DNA from: Akkermansiaceae bacterium | Lineage (GTDB): Bacteria; Verrucomicrobiota; Verrucomicrobiia; Verrucomicrobiales; Akkermansiaceae | Length of the DNA stretch: 64,000 nt | Assembly (NCBI GenBank): GCA_015062005.1 | Contig: SUVL01000013.1 | Coordinates: 1 to 64,000, forward strand | Direction: 5' to 3' | Part shown: positions 40,085 through 49,017 of the stretch, in pieces | Layout of the letters: each line of letters opens with the position of its first letter | Position numbering within the stretch: position 1 is the stretch's first letter | Position numbers and translations under genes: made by a program | Notes under the pieces: generated by a model | Databases searched by the model: none | What the model saw: the letters and a program-made list of their open reading frames with translations, nothing else | Told to the model about the DNA's origin: nothing

Positions 40085-41028
40085 TTTGGTCCGTTCAGTA
40101 ATACATCCAGTCTCTGCTGTGCCCGGGCGTGGCCTTCTTCCGCGGCCTTTTTCAACCACTTGATGGCCTTGTCCTTGTTTGATTTGCAGCCTCGGCCATC
40201 CTGCAGCATGCAGCCCAGACGGTAGCAGGCCTCGGTGTTGTCCATGCGGGCGGCACTCCAGTACCAGTCAAAGGCCTTGTCGGCATCGGCCTGCACTCCC
40301 AGTCCGAGTTCGTAGCATCGGCCCAGCTGCACCATGGCCGGCGCGCTCAGGGCATCGGCCGACTTCAGCAGGAGCTGGAAGGCTGCCTCACGATTCCGCT
40401 CGGTGCCAATGCCGTGCAGCTTGCAGAAACCCAGCCAGAAGGTGGCGTTCGGATGGTGGGTGGCAGCGGCTTTTTCGAACAGAATGGCTGCCTCGGCAAA
40501 GTTTTGTGCACAGCCTACACCTTGCAGACGGCAGAAGCCCAGGCTGCACATGGCCTCGATGTGCCCGGCGGCGGCAGAGCGTTCCAGCCAGGCTATTCCG
40601 AGTTGCTCACTTTTCTTCACCCCCTCGCCGCTGAGGTGAGCCATACCCAGGTGGTACATGCCCTCCAGGTCACCCTGCCGGGCAGCCATGACCCACCACC
40701 TGCAAGCCTCCACGTCATTGCGTTCCACGCCCAGCCCCTTCTTGTAGCATTCTGCAAGCAGGCATTGTGCCTTGGGGTGCCCCTGGCCGGCGGATTGGCG
40801 CAGCCACGCCACGGCCTGACCGTTCGATTGCGCGACCCCGCTGCCGGTTAAGTAGCAGCGCGCCAGCTCATATTGGGCCGCAGCATCACCGGCTTCTGCC
40901 GCAGGACGGCTCTTTTCAACAAGATTGGCAATCTCGATTGCTTCTTCTACCTCTGCGTCTGACCATTCTTCCTGAGCAGAAAGAACGGTGGTGAAAAGCA
41001 GCAGGGGAATGAGGCCTCGGTTTATCAT
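40081..41028 (-). CDS. Exported Sel1-repeat protein
   Basis: A 315-residue protein. A signal peptide (MINRGLIPLLLFTTVLSA) precedes a short acidic helix and about seven Sel1-like repeats of 36 residues (AAAQYELARCYLTGSGVAQSNGQAVAWLRQSAGQGHPKAQ and so on). Sel1 proteins are scaffolds in envelope or signalling complexes; the partner is unknown. It heads a coupled run with patatin and rsmA. A promoter-like TTGCCA-17-TAGAGT lies 14 nt upstream on the minus strand. Confidence 0.88.
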   Translation of the reverse strand: MINRGLIPLLLFTTVLSAQEEWSDAEVEEAIEIANLVEKSRPAAEAGDAAAQYELARCYLTGSGVAQSNGQAVAWLRQSAGQGHPKAQCLLAECYKKGLGVERNDVEACRWWVMAARQGDLEGMYHLGMAHLSGEGVKKSEQLGIAWLERSAAAGHIEAMCSLGFCRLQGVGCAQNFAEAAILFEKAAATHHPNATFWLGFCKLHGIGTERNREAAFQLLLKSADALSAPAMVQLGRCYELGLGVQADADKAFDWYWSAARMDNTEACYRLGCMLQDGRGCKSNKDKAIKWLKKAAEEGHARAQQRLDVLLNGPK

Positions 41029-41111
41029 ATATCTTCGACCCCACTCTAGCAGTTTTCGTTGAAATTGGCAAGCTCCGGGCAGGTTACGCCAGCGTCATAC
41101 TTTCAAGTCGG

Positions 41112-41720
41112 AACTTCTAAAAACTCACCAAATGGGAATTTAACAGGATTGACAATTGGGGACTTCTAAAAAGTCACTAAATTTGAATTTGGCGAGCCGC
41201 AGGCGAGCGGAATTCTGAGCCCCGCCTACTGGCGGGGCGGTAAGTTCAATAGAGAGCCCAGGGCGTAAGCCCTGGGGTAAAGTGAAAATAGTAACCGAAC
41301 CCCGAGCGGAGCGAGTGGGTGGCAGACGTGGATGCGCGTTGATATACAAATAATCAATGCTTAACATAAACGGAACGCTCATGCGAATCTGCCACCCCGC
41401 CAGCTGGCGGGGTTCCGGTCTTATTACTACACCATACCCAGGGCTCACGCCCTGGGCTATGGAAAGTGTCGCCCTGACGGGCTCAAAATTCCTCGGGCTT
41501 TCAGCCCGACAAACATCAATTTAGTGACTTTTTAGAAGTACCCAATTGACGAGTGACTATTGACAATTGAAGAAGTTCCGCGGGCCTCCGGCCCGCCATT
41601 TTAAACGGCTGCGGCAACTAGTCTCGGCGTAGCCTGCAGGGCGAAGACGGAAGCCGCAGGGAACTCAAATTGTACTTTGTCCCTTGTACATTGTACTTTC
41701 AAACATCAATTTGTTGATTA
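41112..41720. repeat. Hairpin-array element (41162-41539) with 22-bp perfect terminal inverted repeats and flanking repeat mosaic
   Basis: It fills the gap 41029-41770. ACTTCTAAAAAGTCACTAAATT (22 nt; 41162-41183) is repeated inverted at 41518-41539, and a degenerate half-copy lies at 41114. Inside are hairpins 41219-41238 (loop TACT), 41257-41276 (loop GTAA), 41394-41413 (AGCT), 41437-41456 (TCAC), 41471-41482 (TGAC) and 41494-41508 (TTC). The module at 41185-41207 also occurs at 3568-3600. To the right, 41621-41657 resembles the folding module of 6160-6196 and AAACATCAATTT recurs at 41701. No gene is supported. Confidence 0.8.
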
Positions 41721-41770
41721 GTTTTGAGTTATTAGAATTTCCAAGCGTAAGAACCGGGAGAGGGGAAACT

Positions 41771-42463
41771 TCAGGGGGACGGTATATCCAGGTCAATCTG
41801 GAAAATGTCTGAAATCCGGGTGGTATCCAGCACCATAGGGGCCGCTGCCGGCTGTTGTATCAACTCTTCTGGTGAAGTGCCTCGCAGGGTGAAAAGCAGG
41901 GCTGGTTCAGCATCAATGAGGCAGCCGGCGGCGTAGATGGCGGCTGCGGCGTGGGGGCAGGGCTCTGCCCAGTCCGGGCAGCTGCAGTGCATCCGCCAGT
42001 CTGCCGGGGAGGGGAGCAGGCCGGTTTCCGGGTGGCAGAGGTGCTCCAGTACAGTGGCATCCACCTTGCCTTCCAGCAGGGAGAGCAGGGAGTCGATGTG
42101 GGTGCTGCAGGTTGCTGCCATTGCCTCCTTTGTTTCATCGTCCAGAGGCTCCAGTTGCAATTCCACTTCGTAAAGTTCTTCTGCACTTACCAGCGCGGTG
42201 ATGGCGCAGCGGGAAATTCGTACATCGAGCACGCAACCATGGCGCAGCAGGGTGCGCCCGGGTGCCAGGCACATGCCTCCGGATTCGCAGTGCGCGAGCT
42301 GCTTCATCCACGCGCTTCCCCAGAAGTGGGTGGCCAGCTTGCGGGTGGCGTTGTGTACCGGGTGCAGTTCCACCCCGCCCGCCAGCAGCTCCGCTTTGCG
42401 GGCTTCTGCCAGTTTCTGCATGTCAGCGGCTTTCAACCGGGGCTGGAACTCGTCGTAGCTCAA
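41771..42463 (-). CDS. SWIM zinc-finger protein
   Basis: About 230 residues. The SWIM motif is MHCSCPDWAEPCPHAAAAIYAAGCLID (C-x-C-xn-C-x-H), as in bacterial SWIM proteins often found beside SNF2 helicases; no helicase is next to it here. The N-terminal half has HFWGSAWMKQLAH, typical of this group. The start is uncertain: the open frame reaches back to 42547, but that part is the galE-type gene's terminator. I use a TTG (42463, giving SYDEFQPRLK); an ATG at 42421 is the alternative. DNA or protein binding is inferred from the zinc finger. Confidence 0.78.
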   Translation of the reverse strand: MSYDEFQPRLKAADMQKLAEARKAELLAGGVELHPVHNATRKLATHFWGSAWMKQLAHCESGGMCLAPGRTLLRHGCVLDVRISRCAITALVSAEELYEVELQLEPLDDETKEAMAATCSTHIDSLLSLLEGKVDATVLEHLCHPETGLLPSPADWRMHCSCPDWAEPCPHAAAAIYAAGCLIDAEPALLFTLRGTSPEELIQQPAAAPMVLDTTRISDIFQIDLDIPSP

Positions 42464-42471
42464 GCGAGTAT

Positions 42472-42504
42472 AAAAAAGCCGGGGCTCCTGCAGGAACCCC
42501 GGCT
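42472..42504 (-). terminator. Terminator of the sugar epimerase gene
   Basis: An 8-bp GC-rich stem (AGCCGGGG / CCCCGGCT) extended through TCCTGCAGGA, followed on the minus strand by TTTTTTA. It stands 15 bp past the epimerase stop and inside the upstream extension of the SWIM frame. Confidence 0.85.
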
Positions 42505-42518
42505 GATGGGATAAATGG

Positions 42519-43442
42519 TTACTTGGTGACGCTCTTGAAGTACTCAAGCGTGGTCTTGAGTCCTTCCTCCAGCGTGTGCTTGGGAGCCCAGCCGGCGTTG
42601 CGCAGCTTATCAGCGCAGGAGCGGGAGTGCTTCACATCGCCGGGGCGCTCGGGCAGATGCACCACCTTGGAGGAGGAACCAGCGGCATCGATGATGATGT
42701 TGGCGAGGTCATTGATGGTAATCTGACCACCGTAGCCCACGTTGTACACGCCGGTCACTTCCGGGTGCTCGGCCACGAAGGTGAGACCGCCCACGATGTC
42801 TTTCACATAGATGAAGTCTCGGGTCTGCTCGCCGTCACCAAACACGGTGATATCCTCACCCTTGATGGCTTTTTCCATGAAAATCGGTACGGCGGCGGCG
42901 TAGGCTCCCTTCGGGTCCTGGCGCGGGCCGAACACATTGAAGAATCGGCAGCAGCCGGTGTTCACCTGGCCGGTGGTGCGGAACATTTCCATGTAGTACT
43001 CGCCATCGAGCTTGGTGATGCCGTAGGGGCTCTTCGGCTCCGGGTACATGGTCTCCACCTTGGGCACGATGGGGTTGTCTCCATAGATGGCTGCGGAGGA
43101 GGCAAGCACCACCTTCTTCACGCCGGCCTTGGAGGCTTCCTCCAGCACGGTGAGCAGACCATTCACGTTCAGATCCACCGTTTCGCGGGGCTTCTGCATG
43201 GACTCCGGCACGGACACCATGGCAGCCATGTGGAAGATGTAGTCCACGCCCTCCACTGCCTTGGCAACGAGCTCGCGGTCGGTGATGGAGCCTTCGATGA
43301 AGGTGACCTTCAGGCCGTCCAGGTTCTTCTTGTAACCGGTACGCAGGTTATCCAGCACGCGGATTTCCTCTGCGATACCCTGATAATGCTCTGCAATGTG
43401 AGACCCGATGAAGCCGGCACCGCCGGTAATGAGTACTTTCAT
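42519..43442 (-). CDS. NAD-dependent nucleotide-sugar epimerase (extended SDR, GalE/WbpP-like)
   Basis: A 307-residue cytoplasmic enzyme. The Rossmann motif is LITGGAGFIGSHIAEHY, followed by RVLDNLRTGYKKNL, and the catalytic triad Ser (LASSAAIYGDN), Tyr and Lys (SPYGITKLDGEYY). CCRFFNVFGPRQDPKGAYAAAVPIF, DGEQTRDFIYVKDI and a late AGWAPKHTLEEGLKTTLEYF are family marks. The short form and its sequence fit UDP-glucose/UDP-GlcNAc 4-epimerases of WbpP or archaeal GalE type, but substrate cannot be read. Promoter at 43470-43497. Confidence 0.9.
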   Translation of the reverse strand: MKVLITGGAGFIGSHIAEHYQGIAEEIRVLDNLRTGYKKNLDGLKVTFIEGSITDRELVAKAVEGVDYIFHMAAMVSVPESMQKPRETVDLNVNGLLTVLEEASKAGVKKVVLASSAAIYGDNPIVPKVETMYPEPKSPYGITKLDGEYYMEMFRTTGQVNTGCCRFFNVFGPRQDPKGAYAAAVPIFMEKAIKGEDITVFGDGEQTRDFIYVKDIVGGLTFVAEHPEVTGVYNVGYGGQITINDLANIIIDAAGSSSKVVHLPERPGDVKHSRSCADKLRNAGWAPKHTLEEGLKTTLEYFKSVTK

Positions 43443-43469
43443 AATATATATTGGTAAGGTTTGCCCGTT

Positions 43470-43497
43470 ATTTTACGCCGTGAAGTGGAAAAATCAA
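43470..43497 (-). promoter_or_regulatory. Promoter of the epimerase gene
   Basis: Minus strand TTGATT, 16-nt spacer, TAAAAT, leaving a leader of about 20 nt. Confidence 0.5.
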
Positions 43498-43551
43498 GAA
43501 GTATTTAAGATTTTTCTTCATGCCTGTGAGAAAATTGTGTAATCTGGTTTC

Positions 43552-44646
43552 ATGGCAGAGGAAAAACGGCGAATCGTGAGCATAGATGCCCTGCGGGGGC
43601 TGGATATGGTGTTGCTTTCCGGAGGTGCTGCGGTGCTGTGGCAGTTATGCCGCGCTGGGTGGGGAAATGAGGTGCCGGAGTGGCTGGCGCAGCAGTTCCG
43701 GCATGCGGAGTGGGGCTGCGGCTTCACATGCTGGGATCTGGTGATGCCGCTTTTCCTGTTCATTACCGGATGTTCCATGCCCATTGCCTTCAGTCGTTAC
43801 CGGGAGCAGGGGCGGCTGCGCACGATGTGGCGGGTGCTGCGGCGCGTGGTGCTGCTCTTTGTGCTGGGCATGGTGGTGCAGGGGAATCTGTGCAGCGGGG
43901 AGCCGGAGCATATGAGCTTGTTCTGCAATACGCTGCAGGCGATTGCTGCGGGGTATCTGGTGAGTGCGGTGGTGCTCATGTTCTGGGACTGGCGGGGGCA
44001 GCTGGTCAGTTGTCTGGTGCTCATGGCCGCGTACTGGGCGCTGCTTCGTTTTGTGCCTTATGATGGGCAGCCGGCCGGCCTTTTCCGCCCGGATAACAAC
44101 CTGGCGTATTACATTGACTGCGCCTTGCAGGGACACTGGCAGGACGGCACGCCCTATACCTGGATTCTCACCATGCTGAATTTCGGTGCCATCACCCTCA
44201 TGGGTGTGCTGGGGGGCGGGGTGGTATTCCGCATGCGCGGTCTCAGGGCTGCCGGTATTTTGTCTGCCAGTGGGGGGCTCTGCCTCGGGGCAGCCTTGCT
44301 GCTGGAGTATGATACACCGCTCATCAAGCACCTGTTCACGACCACCATGGTGCTGTGGAGCGGGGGCTGGTGTCTGTTGCTGCTGGCGGTGTTTCATGTG
44401 GTGTTTGATATCCTGCCGCGGACTGCCTGGCTGGCGTATCCTTTCCAGGTGGTGGGGTGCAATGCCCTGCTTGCCTATATGTTGACCAATACGCCTGGAT
44501 TGGGCGGCCGCAGCCTTTGGGACAGCATTGCGTATCCTCTTTTCCGCTGGGCAGAGGAGCCCTTGCTGTACGAGGCCCTTTCCTATGTCCTTCTGTGGCT
44601 TACGCTGTGGTTTCTTTACAGGCATAAGGCCTGCTTGCGGGTGTGA
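43552..44646 (+). CDS. HGSNAT/NagX-like membrane acyltransferase
   Basis: A 364-residue integral membrane protein with about ten helices. The start RIVSIDALRGLDMVLLSGGA and CWDLVMPLFLFITGCSMPIAFSRY are hallmarks of the heparan-alpha-glucosaminide N-acetyltransferase group (NagX, DUF5009). These transfer acetyl groups across the membrane to sugars or help take up N-acetylglucosamine-type compounds. Its place just upstream of a secreted beta-galactosidase and in a window with three hexosaminidases fits glycan use. Exact substrate unknown. Confidence 0.85.
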   Translation: MAEEKRRIVSIDALRGLDMVLLSGGAAVLWQLCRAGWGNEVPEWLAQQFRHAEWGCGFTCWDLVMPLFLFITGCSMPIAFSRYREQGRLRTMWRVLRRVVLLFVLGMVVQGNLCSGEPEHMSLFCNTLQAIAAGYLVSAVVLMFWDWRGQLVSCLVLMAAYWALLRFVPYDGQPAGLFRPDNNLAYYIDCALQGHWQDGTPYTWILTMLNFGAITLMGVLGGGVVFRMRGLRAAGILSASGGLCLGAALLLEYDTPLIKHLFTTTMVLWSGGWCLLLLAVFHVVFDILPRTAWLAYPFQVVGCNALLAYMLTNTPGLGGRSLWDSIAYPLFRWAEEPLLYEALSYVLLWLTLWFLYRHKACLRV

Positions 44647-44661
44647 TGTTGTTCTTTTTTA

Positions 44662-44689
44662 TTTACACTGAGAAATAAAATGCTATAAT
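44662..44689 (+). promoter_or_regulatory. Promoter of the GH2 gene
   Basis: TTTACA, 16-nt spacer, perfect TATAAT. It ends 11 nt before the ATG at 44701 and 20 nt before the ATG at 44710, leaving almost no leader. Confidence 0.65.
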
Positions 44690-44709
44690 GCCGCGTATCC
44701 ATGATTACC

Positions 44710-47676
44710 ATGAAAGCTAAATACATGCTGCCGTTGCTGGCAATGAGTGTGGCTTCGGCCTGGGCTGGTGAGCGCGAAACATTTGATTTCGGGTGGAAGT
44801 TCAAGTACTTCGGCCCCGGCGACCCGGCTGAGGCTGGTGTGCCTGTGGATACGGATTCTCACCAGGGAACGCACCCGGCCGCGCATGCGGTGGATGGCGA
44901 TCTGCTGACGCGCTGGTGTGCCCGCAACCAGGGGCAGGGGCATTATCTGACCATCCGCCCCGGGTTTTCTGACCCGGTCAAGATGGCGGTGGTTTACTGG
45001 GAAAAACGCAACAATATGAAGCTGGATGTGGTTATCGACCACGGGGATGGAAGCCGGACTACCCGCAGTTACCGCGTGGGGCACCAGGCTGCCACGTTCA
45101 TTGACGCGGGGGGTAAGCCCGTGCGGTCGATAAAGCTCACGGTGAACGATGCCACCGTGCAGAGCTGGGCCAGCATTCGCGAGGTGATGTTCACCGGGGT
45201 GAACAACGAGCCGCTGCAGGTGCAGAAAGGCCAGCCGGCTGAGGCTCAGGCTGCCGTAGGACTCGATGAAAGTGAGTACAAGGCGGTGCAGCTGCCGCAC
45301 GACTGGGCCATAGAGAGCCCCTTCCTCATGGCTGAGCCCAATGAAACCGGCAAACTCCCCTGGAATGGCTGGGGATGGTACCGCAAGACCTTTGCCGTGC
45401 CGGCTGATTTCAGCGCAGAGAAGAACCGCTATTATCTGGATTTCGACGGGGTGATGTCCAACCCGCAGGTATACGTGAACGGCAAGCTGGCCGGAAACTG
45501 GGCCTATGGCTATAATTCGTTCCGGGTGGATATTACCCCGTATCTGGAGGCAGGCAAGGACAACCTGATAGCGGTGATGGCCAGCAACCTGCCTCTTTCC
45601 ACCCGCTGGTATCCCGGTGCCGGTATCTACCGCCACGTGTGGCTGGAAAAGACCGGCCCGGTGCACCTGGCTCAGTGGCCTACCTATATCACCACACCGG
45701 AAATCACGGAGGATTATGCCGTGGTCAAAGTGCAGACCACGGTGACCAATACCGGGAACCGCGAGGCTGAAATCACGGTGTTGCAGAAGGTGAACGGAGC
45801 CCAGGCAGTGCCTGCCACCATCACGCTGGAGCCCGGCACCAGCGGCACTGTGGAGCAGGAGCTGCGCCTGCCGTACCCGCAGCTCTGGAGCTGTGAGTCC
45901 CCGCACCTTTATACCATGCACACCAGCATGCTGGTAGATGGCAAGGTGGTGGACAGCAAGGAGTCCCCGTTCGGTGTGCGCAGCATTGCCTGGAAGAAGG
46001 ACGGCTTCTATCTGAATGGCGAAAAGGTCCGCCTCAAGGGCGTATGCGAGCACCACGACCTTGGAGCACTCGGTTCGGCTTTCCATGCCCGTGGTTACGA
46101 GCGCAAGATTGAGATTCTGAAGGAAATGGGTTGCAACTCCATCCGCATGACGCACAACCCGCCCGCCCCTGAGGTGCTCGACCTGTGTGATAAACACGGT
46201 ATCCTGGTCATCGATGAGTTGTTTGATATCTGGAAGAAACAGAAGTACGACAAGGTGAATGGCTACCACATCTACTGGCCTCAGTGGTGGCAGAAGGATG
46301 TGCGCAACTTCATGCTGCGCGACCGCAACCATCCTTGCATCATCGCCTGGAGCGGTGGTAATGAAATCCCTGAGCAGGGACATGAAAAGCCCAAGGTTCA
46401 CGAAGGGAACCTGAAGGTGGCCACCAATCTGCGCGATGAATTCCGCAAGTACGACACCACCCGCCCCTACACCGTGGGCTGCAATGACCAGCGCGCCATC
46501 CGCAACGGATTCTCAGAGACGATGGATGTGTTCGGTTTCAACTACAAACCGCATCTTTACGCCCAATTCCGCAAGCTGTACCCGGATCAGCCATACTATG
46601 GATCCGAAACGTGTTCCTGCGTGTCTACCCGCGATACCTACTTCTTCCCGCTGGGCTGGGGCGTGGGCGATGGTGCCCGCTATTTCCAGGTGAGCAGCTA
46701 TGCACTTTCCTCCACGGGCTGGGGCTCCTGCCCGGATATCGAGATGCACGCCCACACCAAGGCCCCCGACCTGGCCGGTGAGTATGTGTGGACCGGTTTC
46801 GACTACATCGGCGAACCCACGCCCTACAATCAGGATGCTTCCAACATCGGCAACTTTATCGGCGCCAGCGAGGCTGAGAAGAAAGCCGCCATGGAGCAAC
46901 TCAGGGCCATGGGCAACAAGGCCCCCAGCCGCAGTTCCTATTTTGGTCTGATTGACCTCGCCGGCTTCCCGAAGGATATCTACTACCTATACCAGAGCCA
47001 GTGGAACCCGGAGAAGGCGATGGCCCACATCCTGCCGCACTGGAACTGGTCCGGCCGCGAGGGGCAGAAGACCCCGGTGATGGTGTTCACCAGTGGCGAT
47101 GAGGCTGAGCTCTTCGTGAATGGCAAGAGCCAGGGTGTGCGCCGCCGCGGCGAAGGCCCCACCTTCACCCAGAAGGACAAGAGCCTGGTGGTGAACAAGA
47201 ATCAGTACCGCTTCGTCTGGGAAGATGTAGTCTATGAGCCCGGCAAGGTCGAGGTGGTGGTGAAGAAGGATGGCAAGCCCTGGGCCACTGCCTCCCGCGT
47301 GACCACTGGCGAATCCACCGCCGTGACGGCGCAGGCAGACCGCCCTGCCATTGTGGGCGATGCCCGCGATATCTGCCACATCTCGCTCGCGCTGACGGAT
47401 GCTCAGGGCAACGTGGTGCCCACGGACAGCCGCAAGGTGAGCTTCAGCATCACCGGCCCGGCCGACCTGGTCGGCTTCTGCAATGGCAACCCCATTGACC
47501 ACACCTGTATGCAGGATAAGGACCAGAAGTTCTTCAATGGCCGCATCCTGGCTATTGTGCGTGGCCAGCGCGGCGCCAGCGGCACCGCTACTGTCACCGT
47601 GAAGGCCGAGGGACTGCCCGAAATGCAGGTGCCCGTGCAGATTACCCCCGCAACCCCGGAGCAACTGAAGAAGTAA
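44710..47676 (+). CDS. Secreted GH2 beta-galactosidase with an inserted discoidin-like domain
   Basis: About 988 residues with a signal peptide (MKAKYMLPLLAMSVASAWA). The GH2 sugar-binding start FDFGWKFKYFGPGDP is interrupted by ~120 residues resembling an F5/8-type C fold (AHAVDGDLLTRWCARN, LTIRPGFSDPVKMAVVYWE) and resumes with AVQLPHDWAIESPF. The barrel has the acid/base Glu in AWSGGNEIPEQG (~552) and the nucleophile Glu in PYYGSETCSC (~633). The C-terminal region has DUF4982-like and Ig-like parts. It removes terminal beta-galactose, a step in mucin O-glycan breakdown. The ATG at 44701 is an alternative start. Confidence 0.92.
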   Translation: MKAKYMLPLLAMSVASAWAGERETFDFGWKFKYFGPGDPAEAGVPVDTDSHQGTHPAAHAVDGDLLTRWCARNQGQGHYLTIRPGFSDPVKMAVVYWEKRNNMKLDVVIDHGDGSRTTRSYRVGHQAATFIDAGGKPVRSIKLTVNDATVQSWASIREVMFTGVNNEPLQVQKGQPAEAQAAVGLDESEYKAVQLPHDWAIESPFLMAEPNETGKLPWNGWGWYRKTFAVPADFSAEKNRYYLDFDGVMSNPQVYVNGKLAGNWAYGYNSFRVDITPYLEAGKDNLIAVMASNLPLSTRWYPGAGIYRHVWLEKTGPVHLAQWPTYITTPEITEDYAVVKVQTTVTNTGNREAEITVLQKVNGAQAVPATITLEPGTSGTVEQELRLPYPQLWSCESPHLYTMHTSMLVDGKVVDSKESPFGVRSIAWKKDGFYLNGEKVRLKGVCEHHDLGALGSAFHARGYERKIEILKEMGCNSIRMTHNPPAPEVLDLCDKHGILVIDELFDIWKKQKYDKVNGYHIYWPQWWQKDVRNFMLRDRNHPCIIAWSGGNEIPEQGHEKPKVHEGNLKVATNLRDEFRKYDTTRPYTVGCNDQRAIRNGFSETMDVFGFNYKPHLYAQFRKLYPDQPYYGSETCSCVSTRDTYFFPLGWGVGDGARYFQVSSYALSSTGWGSCPDIEMHAHTKAPDLAGEYVWTGFDYIGEPTPYNQDASNIGNFIGASEAEKKAAMEQLRAMGNKAPSRSSYFGLIDLAGFPKDIYYLYQSQWNPEKAMAHILPHWNWSGREGQKTPVMVFTSGDEAELFVNGKSQGVRRRGEGPTFTQKDKSLVVNKNQYRFVWEDVVYEPGKVEVVVKKDGKPWATASRVTTGESTAVTAQADRPAIVGDARDICHISLALTDAQGNVVPTDSRKVSFSITGPADLVGFCNGNPIDHTCMQDKDQKFFNGRILAIVRGQRGASGTATVTVKAEGLPEMQVPVQITPATPEQLKK

Positions 47677-47699
47677 AGCTTCCGGAACTCCCTCAAACG

Positions 47700-47733
47700 A
47701 AAAGCCGGCCCGGGGTCATCGGGCCGGCTTTTC
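47700..47733. terminator. Bidirectional terminator between GH2 and the MFS gene
   Basis: A perfect 12-bp stem (AAAGCCGGCCCG / CGGGCCGGCTTT) with a 7-nt loop. The stop codon of the convergent MFS gene lies in the loop. Confidence 0.85.
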
Positions 47734-48888
47734 TGTGCATTGCAGGCCGAAGTAGAGACCGCTGAGCGCCAGGGCGGAATAGGTGACAGCCATCCACAGG
47801 CAGGGATTTGGCAGCTTGACGCAGAAACCGGCTCCCCAGGCCAGCAGGCCACCGCCGATGAAGCCCACTCCCTGAGCCAGCCCGGAGAGGGCGATGGTGC
47901 TGCCTTCATCCGGCTGCGAGGCTGCAATGAGAGACATGCCTACAGAGAAAATGCACCCCAGACCGGCACCCAGTGCCATGGCGGCCCAGGGCCACACCGA
48001 CAAGGGTGCTGCCAGCAGCCCCCAGCACGCCGCCACGGCCAGCAGCGTAGCCAAGGCGATGAGACGGTGAATGCCGCCTAGCCAGTGACTCAGCGTGCCG
48101 GCCAGCAATGCACCGGGAATCTGACAGGCTGTGACCAGAGAAAGTGCCAGCCCTGCTTCGTAGGCGGGCAAGCCTCGCTCCCTCAGCAAGGTGGCAAGCC
48201 AGACGATGAGCAGCCAGGCGCTGGCGACGCGGAAGAGGTAGTAGAGCGTAATCATGCGCGCATTCCTTTGCCTGAGCAGCGGCCGGATGGAGGTGTGCAG
48301 CGTGTGGCTCCGCCCGCCGGTTCCCTTGTGTTTCAGAATGTGAATGCTCCACAGACCCGCTGCCAGCAGAAGGGGGATACCCCAGAACAAAAGCCCTTGC
48401 TGCCACCCTCCCAGCATGCGGGCCACCGGAGCAGCTGCCCCGGCTCCCACCGCGGTGCCCAGGCTCAAGCAGGCGGTGTAGGCGCTCATGAGCACAGGCA
48501 GGTTCTGCTGCACCATCTGTCTGGCTACCCCCAGAATGACAGACCCTGCCACCCCCAGCCCGAATCCGATGATGAGGGTGCCGCCAAATAAGCCGCTCAG
48601 CGTGCCCCAACTGCGCCAGACAATCCCCAGAAACGCCAGAATCAAGGCATATACCACCAGCTTCCCTGGGGCGGCCCACCGCACCATCACGGCTCCCATA
48701 GGTGCCGCAATGCCCAACGCCATGATGGGCAACATGCCGAACAACCCGCTGCTGCCTCTTCCCATGTGCATAGTGTTCATCACTTGTAACAGAAGCGGGT
48801 CTGCTGCCGAGAAGCCCATGCGCAGGTTGAAGCTCACCAGCAGGAAGATGATGACGAAGTGTACCTGGTCGCGCTTTTCTGCTTTCAT
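47716..48888 (-). CDS. MFS transporter, CynX/NimT-like
   Basis: A 390-residue permease with 12 predicted helices. The first helix LVSFNLRMGFSAADPLLLQVM and then GLFGMLPIMALGIAAPMGAVMVRW match the CynX (cyanate/nitroimidazole) group of the major facilitator superfamily. The central loop is basic (HILKHKGTGGRSHTLHTSIRPLLRQRNAR). Substrate unknown. The stop lies in the loop of the shared terminator. Promoter at 48897-48925. Confidence 0.85.
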   Translation of the reverse strand: MKAEKRDQVHFVIIFLLVSFNLRMGFSAADPLLLQVMNTMHMGRGSSGLFGMLPIMALGIAAPMGAVMVRWAAPGKLVVYALILAFLGIVWRSWGTLSGLFGGTLIIGFGLGVAGSVILGVARQMVQQNLPVLMSAYTACLSLGTAVGAGAAAPVARMLGGWQQGLLFWGIPLLLAAGLWSIHILKHKGTGGRSHTLHTSIRPLLRQRNARMITLYYLFRVASAWLLIVWLATLLRERGLPAYEAGLALSLVTACQIPGALLAGTLSHWLGGIHRLIALATLLAVAACWGLLAAPLSVWPWAAMALGAGLGCIFSVGMSLIAASQPDEGSTIALSGLAQGVGFIGGGLLAWGAGFCVKLPNPCLWMAVTYSALALSGLYFGLQCTEKPAR

Positions 48889-48896
48889 GCCTCATA

Positions 48897-48925
48897 TTCA
48901 TACTATGCCGGACATGGGTTATCAA
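48897..48925 (-). promoter_or_regulatory. Promoter of the MFS gene (near-leaderless)
   Basis: Minus strand TTGATA, 17-nt spacer, TATGAA; the -10 ends 8 nt before the ATG. Confidence 0.5.
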
Positions 48926-48960
48926 TCTATATCTCCACCTGCTTGCCGGCACCAATTGGC

Positions 48961-49000
48961 AAAAAAAGCGCCCCCGCAGCCGGAAGCTGTGGGGGTGCTT
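48961..49000 (-). terminator. Terminator of the fumarase gene
   Basis: A 14-bp stem (AGCGCCCCCGCAGC / GCTGTGGGGGTGCT with wobble pairs), a short CGGAA-type loop and seven T on the minus strand. Confidence 0.88.
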
Positions 49001-49017
49001 GAAAAAGGGGCACTGGT

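Noticed and set aside
41140..41448. 102-residue ORF in the 41-kb intergenic element
   Set aside because: It spans hairpins and terminal repeats; no homology features.
41771..42547. Long form of the SWIM protein
   Set aside because: The first ~28 codons are the epimerase terminator and stop region, so the start must be further in.
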